Positions 7,881 through 16,198 of a DNA stretch of 64,000 nucleotides are shown here, piece by piece; position 1 is the first letter of the stretch, and the number at the start of each line of letters is the position of its first letter. The position numbers were made by a program, and so were the translations under genes. The stretch covers positions 8,498,109 to 8,562,108 of the forward strand of contig NC_088325.1 of the NCBI RefSeq assembly GCF_910592395.1, in the 5' to 3' direction. The stretch is from Lineus longissimus. Its lineage: Eukaryota > Nemertea > Pilidiophora > Heteronemertea > Lineidae. Under the pieces are notes generated by a model that was given only the letters and a program-made list of their open reading frames with translations, was not told the origin of the DNA and did no database searches.

Positions 7881-9038
7881 ATGGATGGAGCAATATTTGA
7901 TAATCAAAATGGTATGATGAATCAAAATGGTATGATGAATCAGAATAATATGATGAATTATGATAATATGATGAATCAGAATATTCAGAAGTTTTTGTAT
8001 TATTTGCATCAAAATAATATGTTAAATAAAAATATGATAAATCAGATTATGTTAAATCAAAATATGATAAATCAGTTTATCTTAAATCAAAACATGGAAA
8101 ATCAAAATATGGAAAATCAAAATATGATAAATCAGAATAATATGATGAATCAAAACATGGAAAATCAACCTACAATTTATTGTGTTAAGTGCTGTGAAAA
8201 GAAACCTGAAATTAATTTTGAAAAGAACAGGCGTAATAAACTACTTGATTACTGTAAAGAATGTGGTTCAAGTAAAACCAAGAAATGTGGTAAATGTGGA
8301 GAAGTTAAATTACTAAGTGATGGTGAATTTGGGAAAGACGGAAATAGAGGTCACTGCAGATCATGTTTTAATTCATATTACAAAAAGGATTACCTTGACC
8401 AAAATGGTAATAGAGACAGACACAAAATTAGAGTTGGTCTAAACCGCATTTCTAAGGGAGAGTGTAATCGAGCTCTGCTCTCAGGACGAAGTCCGACCGG
8501 TAATTCATCATTCAATCTAGGATGTACAGACAGTTTCTTCTCACAGTGGTTAGAGTACCAGAGGAGTCTATCTCCAATAGGACAAAGTCCCGAGAACAGA
8601 GTTCGAATAGTAGAAGAAGAGTTGGATCATGTCTTACCAATCAAGGAATTCAAAGATGAACCTGAACTGTGCTTTGCTTGGTTTAACATTAGACCAATGG
8701 AAAAGACAGAAAACAGACAGAAGAGTGCTAAAGTAGACTACACACTATTTAAGGATCAATTGGATAGGTCAATGGATTTCATGGTAAAGATGAGAAGTGA
8801 AAACTGGTTTGTCTTTCGAGACCAGGATGTAATACCAGATTGGAAAATAGTGATATCACAGCATTTCGGGGATTATCTTCGTGATGAAAATATGATTCTG
8901 CTTGATAGATTATCGAATTTAAATAATAACATGAGAATGAACCAGAACATTAACATATGTAGTCAGACAGAAATCATAAACGAGATGATTAAGTTGAATA
9001 ATAGACTTGAAAGAAATTTACTCTTTGCAGTGAATTGA
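7881..9038 (+). CDS. Met/Asn/Gln-rich zinc-ribbon protein with HNH-like nuclease domain
   Basis: A 385-residue protein in three parts. Residues about 9-95 are a low-complexity array of NQNxM units (codons of the AAT CAA AAT ATG type). Residues 98-165 have at least four CxxC pairs (CVKC, CKEC, CGKCGE, CRSC), indicating zinc ribbons. Residues about 245-300 read LDHVLPI..FNIRPMEKTENRQKSAK, the His-Asn core pattern of HNH endonucleases; the first His is in DHV and a late Asn in TEN. HNH-type ORFs are known as optional cargo of Polintons and large DNA viruses. It may nick DNA during replication or recombination, but the substrate is unknown. Two double-hairpin elements are in frame between zinc and HNH parts. 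Confidence 0.65.
   Translation: MDGAIFDNQNGMMNQNGMMNQNNMMNYDNMMNQNIQKFLYYLHQNNMLNKNMINQIMLNQNMINQFILNQNMENQNMENQNMINQNNMMNQNMENQPTIYCVKCCEKKPEINFEKNRRNKLLDYCKECGSSKTKKCGKCGEVKLLSDGEFGKDGNRGHCRSCFNSYYKKDYLDQNGNRDRHKIRVGLNRISKGECNRALLSGRSPTGNSSFNLGCTDSFFSQWLEYQRSLSPIGQSPENRVRIVEEELDHVLPIKEFKDEPELCFAWFNIRPMEKTENRQKSAKVDYTLFKDQLDRSMDFMVKMRSENWFVFRDQDVIPDWKIVISQHFGDYLRDENMILLDRLSNLNNNMRMNQNINICSQTEIINEMIKLNNRLERNLLFAVN
7893..8165 (+). repeat. Coding tandem array of NQNMxx units
   Basis: Irregular 12-18-bp units built from AATCAAAATATG-type sequence encode about 90 residues made almost only of Asn, Met and Gln with some Ile/Leu/Glu. Confidence 0.8.
8470..8494 (+). repeat. Double-hairpin element 3
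   Basis: GAGC-TCT-GCTC, TCA, GGAC-GAA-GTCC; both stems perfect. In frame in the zinc/HNH gene as RALLSGRSP. Confidence 0.9.
8580..8604 (-). repeat. Double-hairpin element 4
   Basis: GGAC-AAA-GTCC, CGA, GAAC-AGA-GTTC; both stems perfect, with GAAC/GTTC replacing GAGC/GCTC on both sides. In frame in the zinc/HNH gene as GQSPENRV. Confidence 0.9.
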
Positions 9039-9057
9039 TTTTATTTTACTTAATTAA

Positions 9058-9309
9058 ATGAATAGAACTTGGGGTTACACAAAACGACCACGTAATTGGA
9101 AAGAAAGATTAGAACGATTTCATAGAGAATTAGAGGCAGAAGTAGAGTCAAAGTTGGAGCCTGGTCCCGAAAAACCTTTAAAACCTGCTGTGCCTGCTGG
9201 GACAGAAAAACCTTTAAAATTTAATGTACTTCAAAAACCTGTAGTGTCTGTAGGATCAACACTAAACACTAGAAATGACAGAACAACTGATTCTAGTTAT
9301 TCCCACTAA
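9058..9309 (+). CDS. Small basic hypothetical protein (83 aa)
   Basis: Not recognised. The N-terminal 35 residues are strongly basic and probably helical (RPRNWKERLERFHRELEAEV). A proline-rich part follows with two copies of a PxKPLK unit (EKPLKPA and EKPLKF). It starts in TTAATTAAATG, 19 bp after the HNH gene stop, and ends 4 bp before the next ATG, so it sits in a tight same-strand series. The clean start context shared with neighbours supports it being real. It could be a DNA-binding or virion-core peptide, but nothing proves that. Confidence 0.5.
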   Translation: MNRTWGYTKRPRNWKERLERFHRELEAEVESKLEPGPEKPLKPAVPAGTEKPLKFNVLQKPVVSVGSTLNTRNDRTTDSSYSH

Positions 9310-9313
9310 TTAA

Positions 9314-9973
9314 ATGGATGGAGACAATAAGGTTTATCCAGATTTAAGTAATTTAAACTCTGAAAGTCAATTGAACTATGAAAGGTCTGAAAAGCATACA
9401 GAAAGTAACCCTCAGGCTTTCAGACTACAACAAATATGTGAGGTTAAGAGTTTCTTAGAAAGCGAGATTGAATTTAGAAGAAAGATATTTTCAAAGTACA
9501 AAAAAGCATTTAGCGTAATTACTGGCATTAGCCATTTCCTTAATTTAACTAGCGTAGCAGCCGGCTCTGTTGGTGTTTCCGCTCTAGCTGGTGTCATCAC
9601 GGCACCGATAGGCTTAGCTTTGGGTGGCGTAACAATAGGTAGTGCCATTATTTCATCAGCCTTAGGCTGGGAGAAAAAGAATATTCTTAAGAAAATTGAA
9701 AAACATGAGAATATCAGAATGTTGGCAATTTCAAAACTGAACACAATCAATGATTTGGTTAGTAAAGCCTTAACCGATTCTCAAATATCTACAGATGAGT
9801 TTACTTTGATTCTCAAGGAGAAGGAGAAATACATTTCGATGAAAAATGCCATTAGGAAAAAACAAAGGGAGGCAAGTTCTGCTGTTGATGTAGAGTCTTT
9901 AAAGAAGACTTTATTAGAAGAAGGAAAAAAACTAGCACAGACAGAGATGCTAGAAAAACTAAAAGTTCAGTAA
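9314..9973 (+). CDS. Conserved-type Polinton membrane protein (219 aa)
   Basis: Charged N-terminus, then a central hydrophobic block (about residues 70-118) of two small-residue-rich segments (SVAAGSVGVSALAGVITA and GLALGGVTIGSAIISSAL). A helical C-terminus contains the pattern SKLNTINDLVSKAL..ISTDEFTLIL. I recognise this layout from uncharacterised Polinton-borne proteins of marine invertebrates. The Gly/Ala-rich double hydrophobic hairpin suggests insertion into membranes, so a role in entry or virion assembly is conceivable but unproven. It starts in ACTAATTAAATGG and is followed by a repeat-rich 280-bp gap facing the polymerase gene. Confidence 0.6.
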   Translation: MDGDNKVYPDLSNLNSESQLNYERSEKHTESNPQAFRLQQICEVKSFLESEIEFRRKIFSKYKKAFSVITGISHFLNLTSVAAGSVGVSALAGVITAPIGLALGGVTIGSAIISSALGWEKKNILKKIEKHENIRMLAISKLNTINDLVSKALTDSQISTDEFTLILKEKEKYISMKNAIRKKQREASSAVDVESLKKTLLEEGKKLAQTEMLEKLKVQ

Positions 9974-10253
9974 ATCAAACAGGACCCGGACTACGTCCAG
10001 AGAACAAAGTCCGACTCGAGCTATGCTCTCAAGACGAAGTCGTACTAAATAGTCCTAATCCTAATGTGGTGTATCACTATCACTATTATCATTACTTTGG
10101 TGTTAGGGGTGAATTTCACCAAGTAACACTACCATCAGCACCACCCTATTCATTAGTTTAATCGAGCTATGCTCTCAGGTCAAAGCTCGACTAGGACAAA
10201 GTCCGAATAATGATTTTTGCAACTCGAGCTATGCTCTCAGGACGAAGTCGGAC
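9974..10253. repeat. Repeat-rich gap between convergent genes (at least three double hairpins)
   Basis: Copies at 9988-10012 and 10018-10042 lie in opposite orientations, 10164-10188 is degenerate, 10194-10204 is a single stem, and 10226-10250 is a further copy. Stems here carry more mismatches than those in coding genes (GAAC..GTCC, AGAC..GTCG, GGTC..GCTC). The polymerase stop codon (10254-10256) directly abuts the last copy. Confidence 0.85.
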
Positions 10254-11476
10254 TCAAGCGAAGTTTGAATCGCTGTAATCTATGTAGCCTTCATAATACA
10301 TTCCAAATGGTAAGGTGCTTATTCCATCTTCAAGTATGAACCTCTTGTCATCAAAAGGACTGAGGCTTTTTTTGTCAACTTCTTCCAAATAGATTTGGTG
10401 TTTATCTGATCTTAAGTGTCTCATCTTGTGGTAAAATGACCTACTCTTTTCAAGACAATCAACATAGTCATCAAATGAGATATTTCTCCTTACTACATTC
10501 TTGGCAATACCCTTCAATTTCTTAGAATCGTAATCTTTTGTTCTGTAAGCGTACATCTTACTTCTCAGGGCAATGAATTCAGTCATCTCTACTCCTCCTA
10601 GCTCATCCTTAAAGTAGCCTGGTACCTTCTTCTTACTGGTGTCATAGAGTGTATGATCTTTTGGATAATTACTGAAATCAAAATAGTGTCTCAACTCCTT
10701 TAAATCTTTAGTTAAGTCATCAGTATTAATGTTAAGTACAAAGGAATCTGTATCTAGATACAGCAGTTCAATATTTTTCTCACCAAAGTACGGTTGAAGA
10801 ACTTCATAATAGAATTCATACATTAATAATTTAGACAATTCAAGTACTGAAGCTCCTATGTAGATTGGTTTGTTGAATTTCATTGATGTTTTCCTCATGC
10901 TAATAGCAGCATTATGTTCGTCAAATACGCATATCGATGAAAACCTGGGATTGGCCATTACATTCCTGGCTCTCTCCCCGTCCGATACAAATTCAATTTC
11001 AACCCTGTTCCTTACATTCTCACAAGTCTTTCCGTAGAACGCATTATTCATGAGCTTAAAATAGTCTTTCTCAAAATCAGTCTTAGAATCCATACGTCTT
11101 TTAGTGTTAAAATCAATGTATGGTGCTAACCACTTTGATTGTTTAAAGCTTATCACTGAATGAACCCTCTTAAGTACCATTCCGTGCTTGAGGTAAAATT
11201 GTAGCATTCTGTAATGCACTATGTAATTAGTTTTATCCTTTTGTGTTAGTATTAGTTTCTCTACATTTGATCTTTTATCATCGCCCAGTAACTCTCTCTG
11301 GTAAGGACTTAATTCATCATCTTCAATAAAGAGAGATTCGGGACAGAATGGAAAGTTCCTTGACTTAAATTTAATATTTCCTGGATACTCCAAATCAACC
11401 TCTAAGAAGTAGCCTACTTCACTATCACTTGGAATTGCCATAATCTGCTCTTTACTGATAACATTCATGTTAAGTC

Positions 11477-11501
11477 GGACTTTGTCCTGAGAGCATAGCT
11501 C
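11477..11501 (-). repeat. Double-hairpin element inside the polymerase gene
   Basis: GGAC-TTT-GTCC, TGA, GAGC-ATA-GCTC on the plus strand; both stems perfect. It inserts LELCSQDKVR into the polymerase just C-terminal to motif A. Confidence 0.9.
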
Positions 11502-12682
11502 GAGTGGATCAATATCTATCATTTCAAAACTACCATAGGGTTGAGGTTCCATCATGGACCAGCCGTAGAGATTATTTGCGTCTACGTAGAGTAGTTTGTT
11601 GTGTTCATCTGCCTTGACATGTCTTGTTCCCATAACACCCGAAATTCCACCTCGTATTGCTTTCTCAAAAGTAAGTAAGATGTTGGTATCAGTCAGTAGT
11701 TCTAGATTTATTCCTGTGTACTTCAAACCAGCTTGCCAGGTTAGGCCTGGTGCCGAGTAACAGTGACATGGATCTATCTGAAAGTAGTTCAAATTGACAT
11801 CCCTGAATTTCTCAAATAAATCAGCTAAAAGGATCACATCAGTTTTGAGGTAGAGGTCAATGAACTCACCGTGATTCCTGATCTTGAAATGATCCCATAT
11901 TACCTTAGCCTCATCATAGGCAGAATCAGGTGCCATTTCATTTTTCAATTCGTCAAAAAACATAGACTTTTCTAGGTAAGTAACATTGTAGCTTTCATGT
12001 GATGTGTAAAAAGAGTAAGGTACTGAACCCTTCTTCCTCAATAGCTTAAAGTCAGTGGTATTTGGGAACAGCTGTCTGGTAATTTTAAAATCATCATCCA
12101 ACATTGATTTGGTTATGTTGTCTAAACTGGACTGCAGGAATCTGTACGAGTCCAAAAACCTGAAACAACCGAACTGAAATGAGATGTATTCCTCTGATGT
12201 TTTGGCAAGTATTTTCAGTTTCTTGTACTTCGGTAGCTTAGTCATTAATTCTTTAATAAATAAGTGAGAATCGTAATTACTGAGATTGTGAAAAAACACT
12301 GGAACAAACATAGCTTTCTTTTCATTCAAATTACACGAGTTGTGAGCAGCACCTCGATATCTACCACAGTAGTGATCATGATCCTTGACCTTGTCATATC
12401 CCAAAGGTTGATTACAATAGTAACAATGTGTTTCTAATTGATATTTATGCCAGTCTTCATCTGTCATTGTTAGAGGAAAGTTACAGTTCAATAAATTAGA
12501 GAATTGTTCTTCCATCCTGATTAACCAATTACAGAACACATCTACAACATCAGCACCCCTGTGAGACACATACTGGCTACTGTAAAGGTGTGTGTAGTCT
12601 GAGTGAACATAAACACCAACAGCTGATGCATTTTGTTTAAAAAGTTTTTTAGTGGTAACAGTGGTATCTGTCTGAGTTGTGA

Positions 12683-12693
12683 GAGCAGAGCTC
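12683..12693. repeat. Half double-hairpin (one stem) in the polymerase gene
   Basis: GAGC-AGA-GCTC, flanked by TGTGA and GAG. Located next to Exo I, in frame. Confidence 0.6.
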
Positions 12694-12801
12694 GAGTTAT
12701 CATTGACTGTTGTGCTTATCGCTTCGAAATCAGCATAGATCACAAACGGAACTCTATTTTTGAATGAGTGTTTTTCAAATTTAATTTGTGACCATTTACT
12801 G

Positions 12802-13388
12802 TAAAGCCTGCACCACACGGTGAAAATTTGCGTGATGCAAGTGACAAGTGGTCAGTCACATGATACCAAAATGGCAGCGCCCGGGAACTGTCAAATCCTA
12901 TGAGAAGTATTATGGACCAAGAAGACCAAATTGCCCTTATTCTCCTGCTGTTACTCCGTCGGAGGCGGCGGCGGAGGCGGCGGAGGAGGCGGCGGCGGAG
13001 GCGGCGCCGCGTGGACCGTAGTCTTTGGACAAGGCCATGGATTCAGAGAAGAGAGGATAAGGGGGCCTATGCAAATCTAATTGCTGAATTGCTGTCGACT
13101 CAATGGGAGCTGCCATTTTGGTATCATGTGACTGACCTATAAATCATGTGACCGATCTGCTTGTTGTGATTCGTCGAACTCGCGCAACATTGCTGCAGGT
13201 AGCCCCCACACGGTGATTAACTTCCTCGCGTGTCGAGAAAATATCAAACATGCTAGATCGGCTGCGTCTCGACTCGCGAGGGAAGATACGCAGCAAAAAA
13301 CGACCCCACACAGTGAGAATTTGCCTGTCGCAACATGCACGCGTGTCACTTGCATCACGCAAATTTTCACCGTGTGGTGCAGGCTTTA
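12802..13388. mobile_element. Harbinger-like MITE splitting the polymerase gene
   Basis: The ends are TAAAGCCTGCACCACACGG.. and its inverted copy ..GTGTGGTGCAGGCTTTA; homology continues inward for about 40 bp (GTGAAAATTTGCGTGATGC). A partly coding interior (12900-13100) resembles exon 1 of Harbinger transposases. The termini and the internal TCACATGATACCAAAATGGC block are shared with the MITE at 62675-63164. The target was a TA or three-base TWA site. Confidence 0.85.
12900..13100 (+). pseudogene. Relic of Harbinger transposase first exon inside the MITE
   Basis: An Arg-rich run (from GGCGGAGGC-type repeats) is followed by WTRPWIQRREDKGAYANLIAE. This matches the pattern RRRRYWTRPWILRRASKGAYA in the autonomous-type Harbinger at 28.1-28.3 kb. 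It suggests the MITE arose by internal deletion of a full Harbinger. The rest of the transposase is absent. Confidence 0.6.
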
Positions 13389-13760
13389 GGTGGAGGCAAA
13401 GTAATCTTACAGTAATCGTGTTCTCCACATTTCTTTTTTTGCTTATCTAGTGTTGACTTCCTGTAAAAGTAATTCATGCATCTCCTGCAAAGATACACAC
13501 TATGAGCTAGTGTCCTGAAGAAAAGATTGATGTCTCTTATGTACATGAAATGGTCCTTGAAATACAACAGATCGATGACATCATCATCATCATAATTCTT
13601 GGACAGGTAGAGAGGTTCTAGTTTTGCCTCACAGGTGCTCTTAGCCCATTCGTTCTCTAACTTGAACACATTAATCTTGAGATTATTATCACTCTCTATC
13701 TTAGGAATATCCTTTTGAATACATACAGGAAATGATTTGATTTTGATATCAGTAGTTTTC

Positions 13761-13785
13761 GAACTCTGTTCTCGTGACGAAGTCA
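13761..13785 (+). repeat. Double-hairpin element in the polymerase N-terminus (a)
   Basis: GAAC-TCT-GTTC, TCG, TGAC-GAA-GTCA. Both stems are perfect although both differ from the commonest stems, and each change is compensated. Read on the minus strand as TSSREQSS. Confidence 0.92.
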
Positions 13786-13822
13786 TTTGTAGCATATCGG
13801 TAGTGATATTGAATGTACTCTC

Positions 13823-13847
13823 GAGCTCTGCTCTCAGGACAAAGTCC
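13823..13847 (+). repeat. Double-hairpin element in the polymerase N-terminus (b)
   Basis: GAGC-TCT-GCTC, TCA, GGAC-AAA-GTCC; both stems perfect. Minus-strand reading DFVLRAELES. Confidence 0.9.
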
Positions 13848-14613
13848 GTCTCTGGATTTTCTTTCAGATATTTAGCGGCCAATAAAGACCAGAGAAAACA
13901 TTTATTGTCATTTGATTCCACATTTATTACTGCTTTTGTTTTAAATGGTAATTTAGTGTAATGACCACCTTTACACCTCTTGTAAGAACAGATGGTCATG
14001 TTACAAGACTCTATTTTATTTAAAGTAAGTCCAGAACCTTGAAAGTACCTTTCCTCAATCTGTGTCTTAATGTAGTTTAACTGGTTGGTTATGGCATAAA
14101 TTGCCTGGTTCCTTGAAATTATGCTTTCCATTGGAGACTGTATGGGGTGTGTTACACTTTCACCCTGACGATCAAACTGAGCAAATACTGATATGCTAAT
14201 TTTGTGATGGTAATCATTGAGTTGAAATAAAACCTCCTCTAATTTATCTCTGTATTCATACACTTGTTTAGCTTCTCTGTCAATCTTCAAACTAATGGTG
14301 ACTACAAGCTTGCCAAATTGTTTTACTATTTCTATTCCACTCACTTTCTTTATGCCATCTAGCTCATTTTCCTCAAATGCAAGTTTCTTATCCTTAGTTT
14401 TAGGGATCAGTGATGGGGCTCGGGGTTGAGCAATAGGGACATAATCCGGATTTAATTTACTTAAGTGACCTTTGGTTCTCCTGTGAATAGCCATATTATT
14501 GTAGGATATGTACTTGTCACATGTAGTGCAAAGTATTTTCTGATTCTTATCAGTCATTCTATTTATTAGATTAAAATTTATTAAATTCAATAAATCTCTT
14601 GAATTAAATAGAA

Positions 14614-15633
14614 ATGGACTTCATAATCAATGAACAAGAATGTAATGAAGCCAAATTTGAGTACCACTTAACAGACCAATTAGACATAAAATCCATTACT
14701 TTGAAATCGATAACCTTTTACAATTCATGGTGGACAGGTGATTTTCTACCAGAGGGAGTCAGGATTTTCTCATTTCTAGTCGAAATAACCAGAATTACAA
14801 CACATGAGCCCTTAGATAAACAATTATGGTGTATGGATGAATTTAGGACATTATTTGCTCCTGGACTTGAAACAGATACACTTGAAAAGGAAGTCATGAA
14901 AATTTGCGAACGGCATTTGGAAAATGATTCTACCACAACTAAATACACCATTACTCAATACACATTTCCATACTCTCGACATTTTAGTTTAAGTGAGTTT
15001 TGTGAGGTATGGCAAAAATACATAAAAGAAATTGGAATTAGCCATGTGAAAATTTACTGTGATAACAATAATTACATAACCCTTGAACTTACAGAGGATA
15101 AAGAGTACCCTCTGAAAGTAGACAAGTTAGATAAAAATGAAAAAATCAAGATTGAGAGAAACACAGAAGGTTTTCAAATAAGCAAAACCATAAGAGAGGT
15201 GATAGAAAAACAGCTCACAGTGGTGAATGAATGGTTTGGCTTTAAGCAAACTAAATTCACCAAGAAAGGAAAATACTACTCCACAAGACCACTCAACTTT
15301 TACAGGAAATATCTATTCCTGCAAGCTAATTTGGTTGACAAAGCTAAGACCCTCTACAACAATAAACCATCTAACATTTTCTGCATCATACCTGTTGGTG
15401 ACCAAATAAAAATGCAGCGATACGAACCGAATTGTAAGAAAACGATAAATAAGTGTACTAATCACATAAAATTCGAAATCACTGATGAGAATGGTAAGCT
15501 AGTTAATTTCAGAGGAACAGAGGTTTCTTTAGAGTTAAGAATCGAGCTTTGCTCTCTGGCCTTTGTCCTAGACGGACTTCGTCCTGAGAGCTCTGCTCGA
15601 CCACCTGATGAGATCATTCCATTAAAGGAATAG
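14614..15633 (+). CDS. Second penton-like protein (339 aa)
   Basis: A 339-residue protein without membrane segments. Near the end of the native part (about residues 283-312) it has the same kind of signature as the shorter penton-like protein: IKFEITDENGKLVNFRG followed by a hydrophobic strand. The N-terminal two thirds are unrelated to anything I recognise, with aromatic patches (FYNSWWTGDF). I infer a second vertex, spike or fibre-base protein with a jelly-roll C-terminal domain. It is divergent from the polymerase and convergent with the next gene, overlapping it by about 20 bp. The C-terminal 35 residues come from two head-to-head double-hairpin copies (15544-15598). Confidence 0.5.
   Translation: MDFIINEQECNEAKFEYHLTDQLDIKSITLKSITFYNSWWTGDFLPEGVRIFSFLVEITRITTHEPLDKQLWCMDEFRTLFAPGLETDTLEKEVMKICERHLENDSTTTKYTITQYTFPYSRHFSLSEFCEVWQKYIKEIGISHVKIYCDNNNYITLELTEDKEYPLKVDKLDKNEKIKIERNTEGFQISKTIREVIEKQLTVVNEWFGFKQTKFTKKGKYYSTRPLNFYRKYLFLQANLVDKAKTLYNNKPSNIFCIIPVGDQIKMQRYEPNCKKTINKCTNHIKFEITDENGKLVNFRGTEVSLELRIELCSLAFVLDGLRPESSARPPDEIIPLKE
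15544..15598. repeat. Two head-to-head double-hairpin elements
   Basis: GAGC-TTT-GCTC, TCT, GGCC-TTT-GTCC, then TAGAC, then GGAC-TTC-GTCC, TGA, GAGC-TCT-GCTC. In frame at the C-terminus of the 339-aa gene. Confidence 0.9.
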
Positions 15634-16150
15634 TACATTTCTTCTCTTTAACTGCAGGTTTAACAAGAGGGTTAATTGATCCCTTCATGACTGCTTCATT
15701 CGGACTTTGTCCAGAGAACAAAGTTCGATTCAAGCCTGATCGCTGCTCTTTACTTACTTTTTTAGGAAGTTTCTTAAACATAATGAATGCTGCTAAAATA
15801 ACGGCACCTAAACCTAGTACATATACATAAGTATTACTACTAGATTCACGCAGTGATACATCAGTATTTTGAGATTGTGGTTCTTCTTCCTCTACTTCTT
15901 CTTCCTCCTTTTCCACAACTCTGTTTTTTGGGACAGAGTCCTGTACTTTAAATGTCGTCTTATCCTTTTTTATCCTCTTAAATTCCTTAGATCTTCTACC
16001 CAGTTCTCTAGACCATGCTAATTGTTTCTCTGATCTAGGTTTCTTAGACACTGAAACTTTAGTCGAACTCTGTTCTCTGGACGTAGTCCTAGTCGAACTT
16101 TGTCCTGAGAGCATATCTCGAGTAGTATCAGTTACAGTTTCAAGTTCCAT
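15614..16150 (-). CDS. Basic single-span membrane protein (178 aa)
   Basis: The N-terminal third is strongly basic with the pattern KPRSEKQLAWSRELGRRSKEFKR, a block I recall from small Polinton proteins. An acidic run (EKEEEEVEEEE) follows, then one transmembrane helix (about residues 108-123, VYVLGLGAVILAAFIMF) with a Lys-rich stop-transfer. Function is unknown; a DNA-condensing or virion-membrane protein is conceivable. Four double-hairpin copies (15702, a degenerate one near 15916, 16065 and 16095) contribute about a fifth of the protein (DMLSGQSS, TTSREQSS and similar), the heaviest relative load in the element. The start context is GATAAATGG. Confidence 0.6.
   Translation of the reverse strand: MELETVTDTTRDMLSGQSSTRTTSREQSSTKVSVSKKPRSEKQLAWSRELGRRSKEFKRIKKDKTTFKVQDSVPKNRVVEKEEEEVEEEEPQSQNTDVSLRESSSNTYVYVLGLGAVILAAFIMFKKLPKKVSKEQRSGLNRTLFSGQSPNEAVMKGSINPLVKPAVKEKKCTIPLME
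15702..15726 (-). repeat. Double-hairpin element
   Basis: GGAC-TTT-GTCC, AGA, GAAC-AAA-GTTC; both stems perfect. Minus-strand reading RTLFSGQSP. Confidence 0.9.
15916..15941. repeat. Degenerate double-hairpin element
   Basis: CAAC-TCT-GTTT, then a T/G spacer, then GGAC-AGA-GTCC. Only the second stem still pairs fully. Confidence 0.55.
16065..16119. repeat. Two adjacent double-hairpin elements
   Basis: GAAC-TCT-GTTC, TCT, GGAC-GTA-GTCC (perfect) is followed 5 bp later by GAAC-TTT-GTCC, TGA, GAGC-ATA-TCTC (mismatched). Both are in frame. Confidence 0.88.
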
Positions 16151-16171
16151 TTATCTTGCTCAAATTAATTC

Positions 16172-16182
16172 GAACTATGTTC
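16172..16182. repeat. Half double-hairpin between genes
   Basis: GAAC-TAT-GTTC followed by TCA; the second stem is lost. It lies in the 48-bp gap between two minus-strand genes. Confidence 0.6.
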
Positions 16183-16198
16183 TCATAACCAGGTTAAT

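Larger units (their letters stand above)
10254..12801 (-). pseudogene. Protein-primed family-B DNA polymerase, exonuclease and polymerase part
   Basis: The larger part of the Polinton replicative polymerase, separated from its N-terminus by a MITE. Exo I is YADFEA (about 12725-12742), Exo II is FHNLSNYDSHLF and Exo III is YLKTDVILLADLF. Polymerase motif A is YVDANNLYGW (about 11565-11600), motif B NNAFYGK (about 11025-11045) and motif C YLDTDS (about 10745-10762). A Cys/His insert (CYYCNQPLG..HDHYCGRYRGAAHNSCN) between Exo I and II is typical of this family. One complete double-hairpin element (11477-11501) and one half copy (12683-12693) are in frame and leave the conserved motifs untouched. 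Apart from the MITE break the reading frame is open, so it was probably functional until that insertion. Confidence 0.92.
13389..14557 (-). pseudogene. Family-B DNA polymerase, N-terminal part
   Basis: The open frame upstream of the MITE. It begins at the ATG at 14557 (MTDKNQ); a non-ATG extension to 14590 is possible. It carries a C2H2-like finger (CTTC..H..H, first 25 residues), a long charged region, the block NDNKCFLWSLLAAKYL, and near the MITE a CRRCMNYF..C zinc motif followed by KITLPPP. These blocks precede Exo I in Polinton polymerases, so this and 10254-12801 are halves of one gene. Two double-hairpin elements (13761-13785, 13823-13847) are in frame. The start lies 57 bp from the divergent 339-aa gene. 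Confidence 0.85.

Noticed and set aside
9412-9750. Minus-strand open frame opposite the 219-aa Polinton gene
   Set aside because: Antisense shadow of a better-supported gene with shared start context.
12900-13142. Arg-rich open frame as a functional nuclear protein
   Set aside because: The Arg run comes from GGCGGAGGC-type repeats within a MITE; only a Harbinger exon-1 relic is supported.
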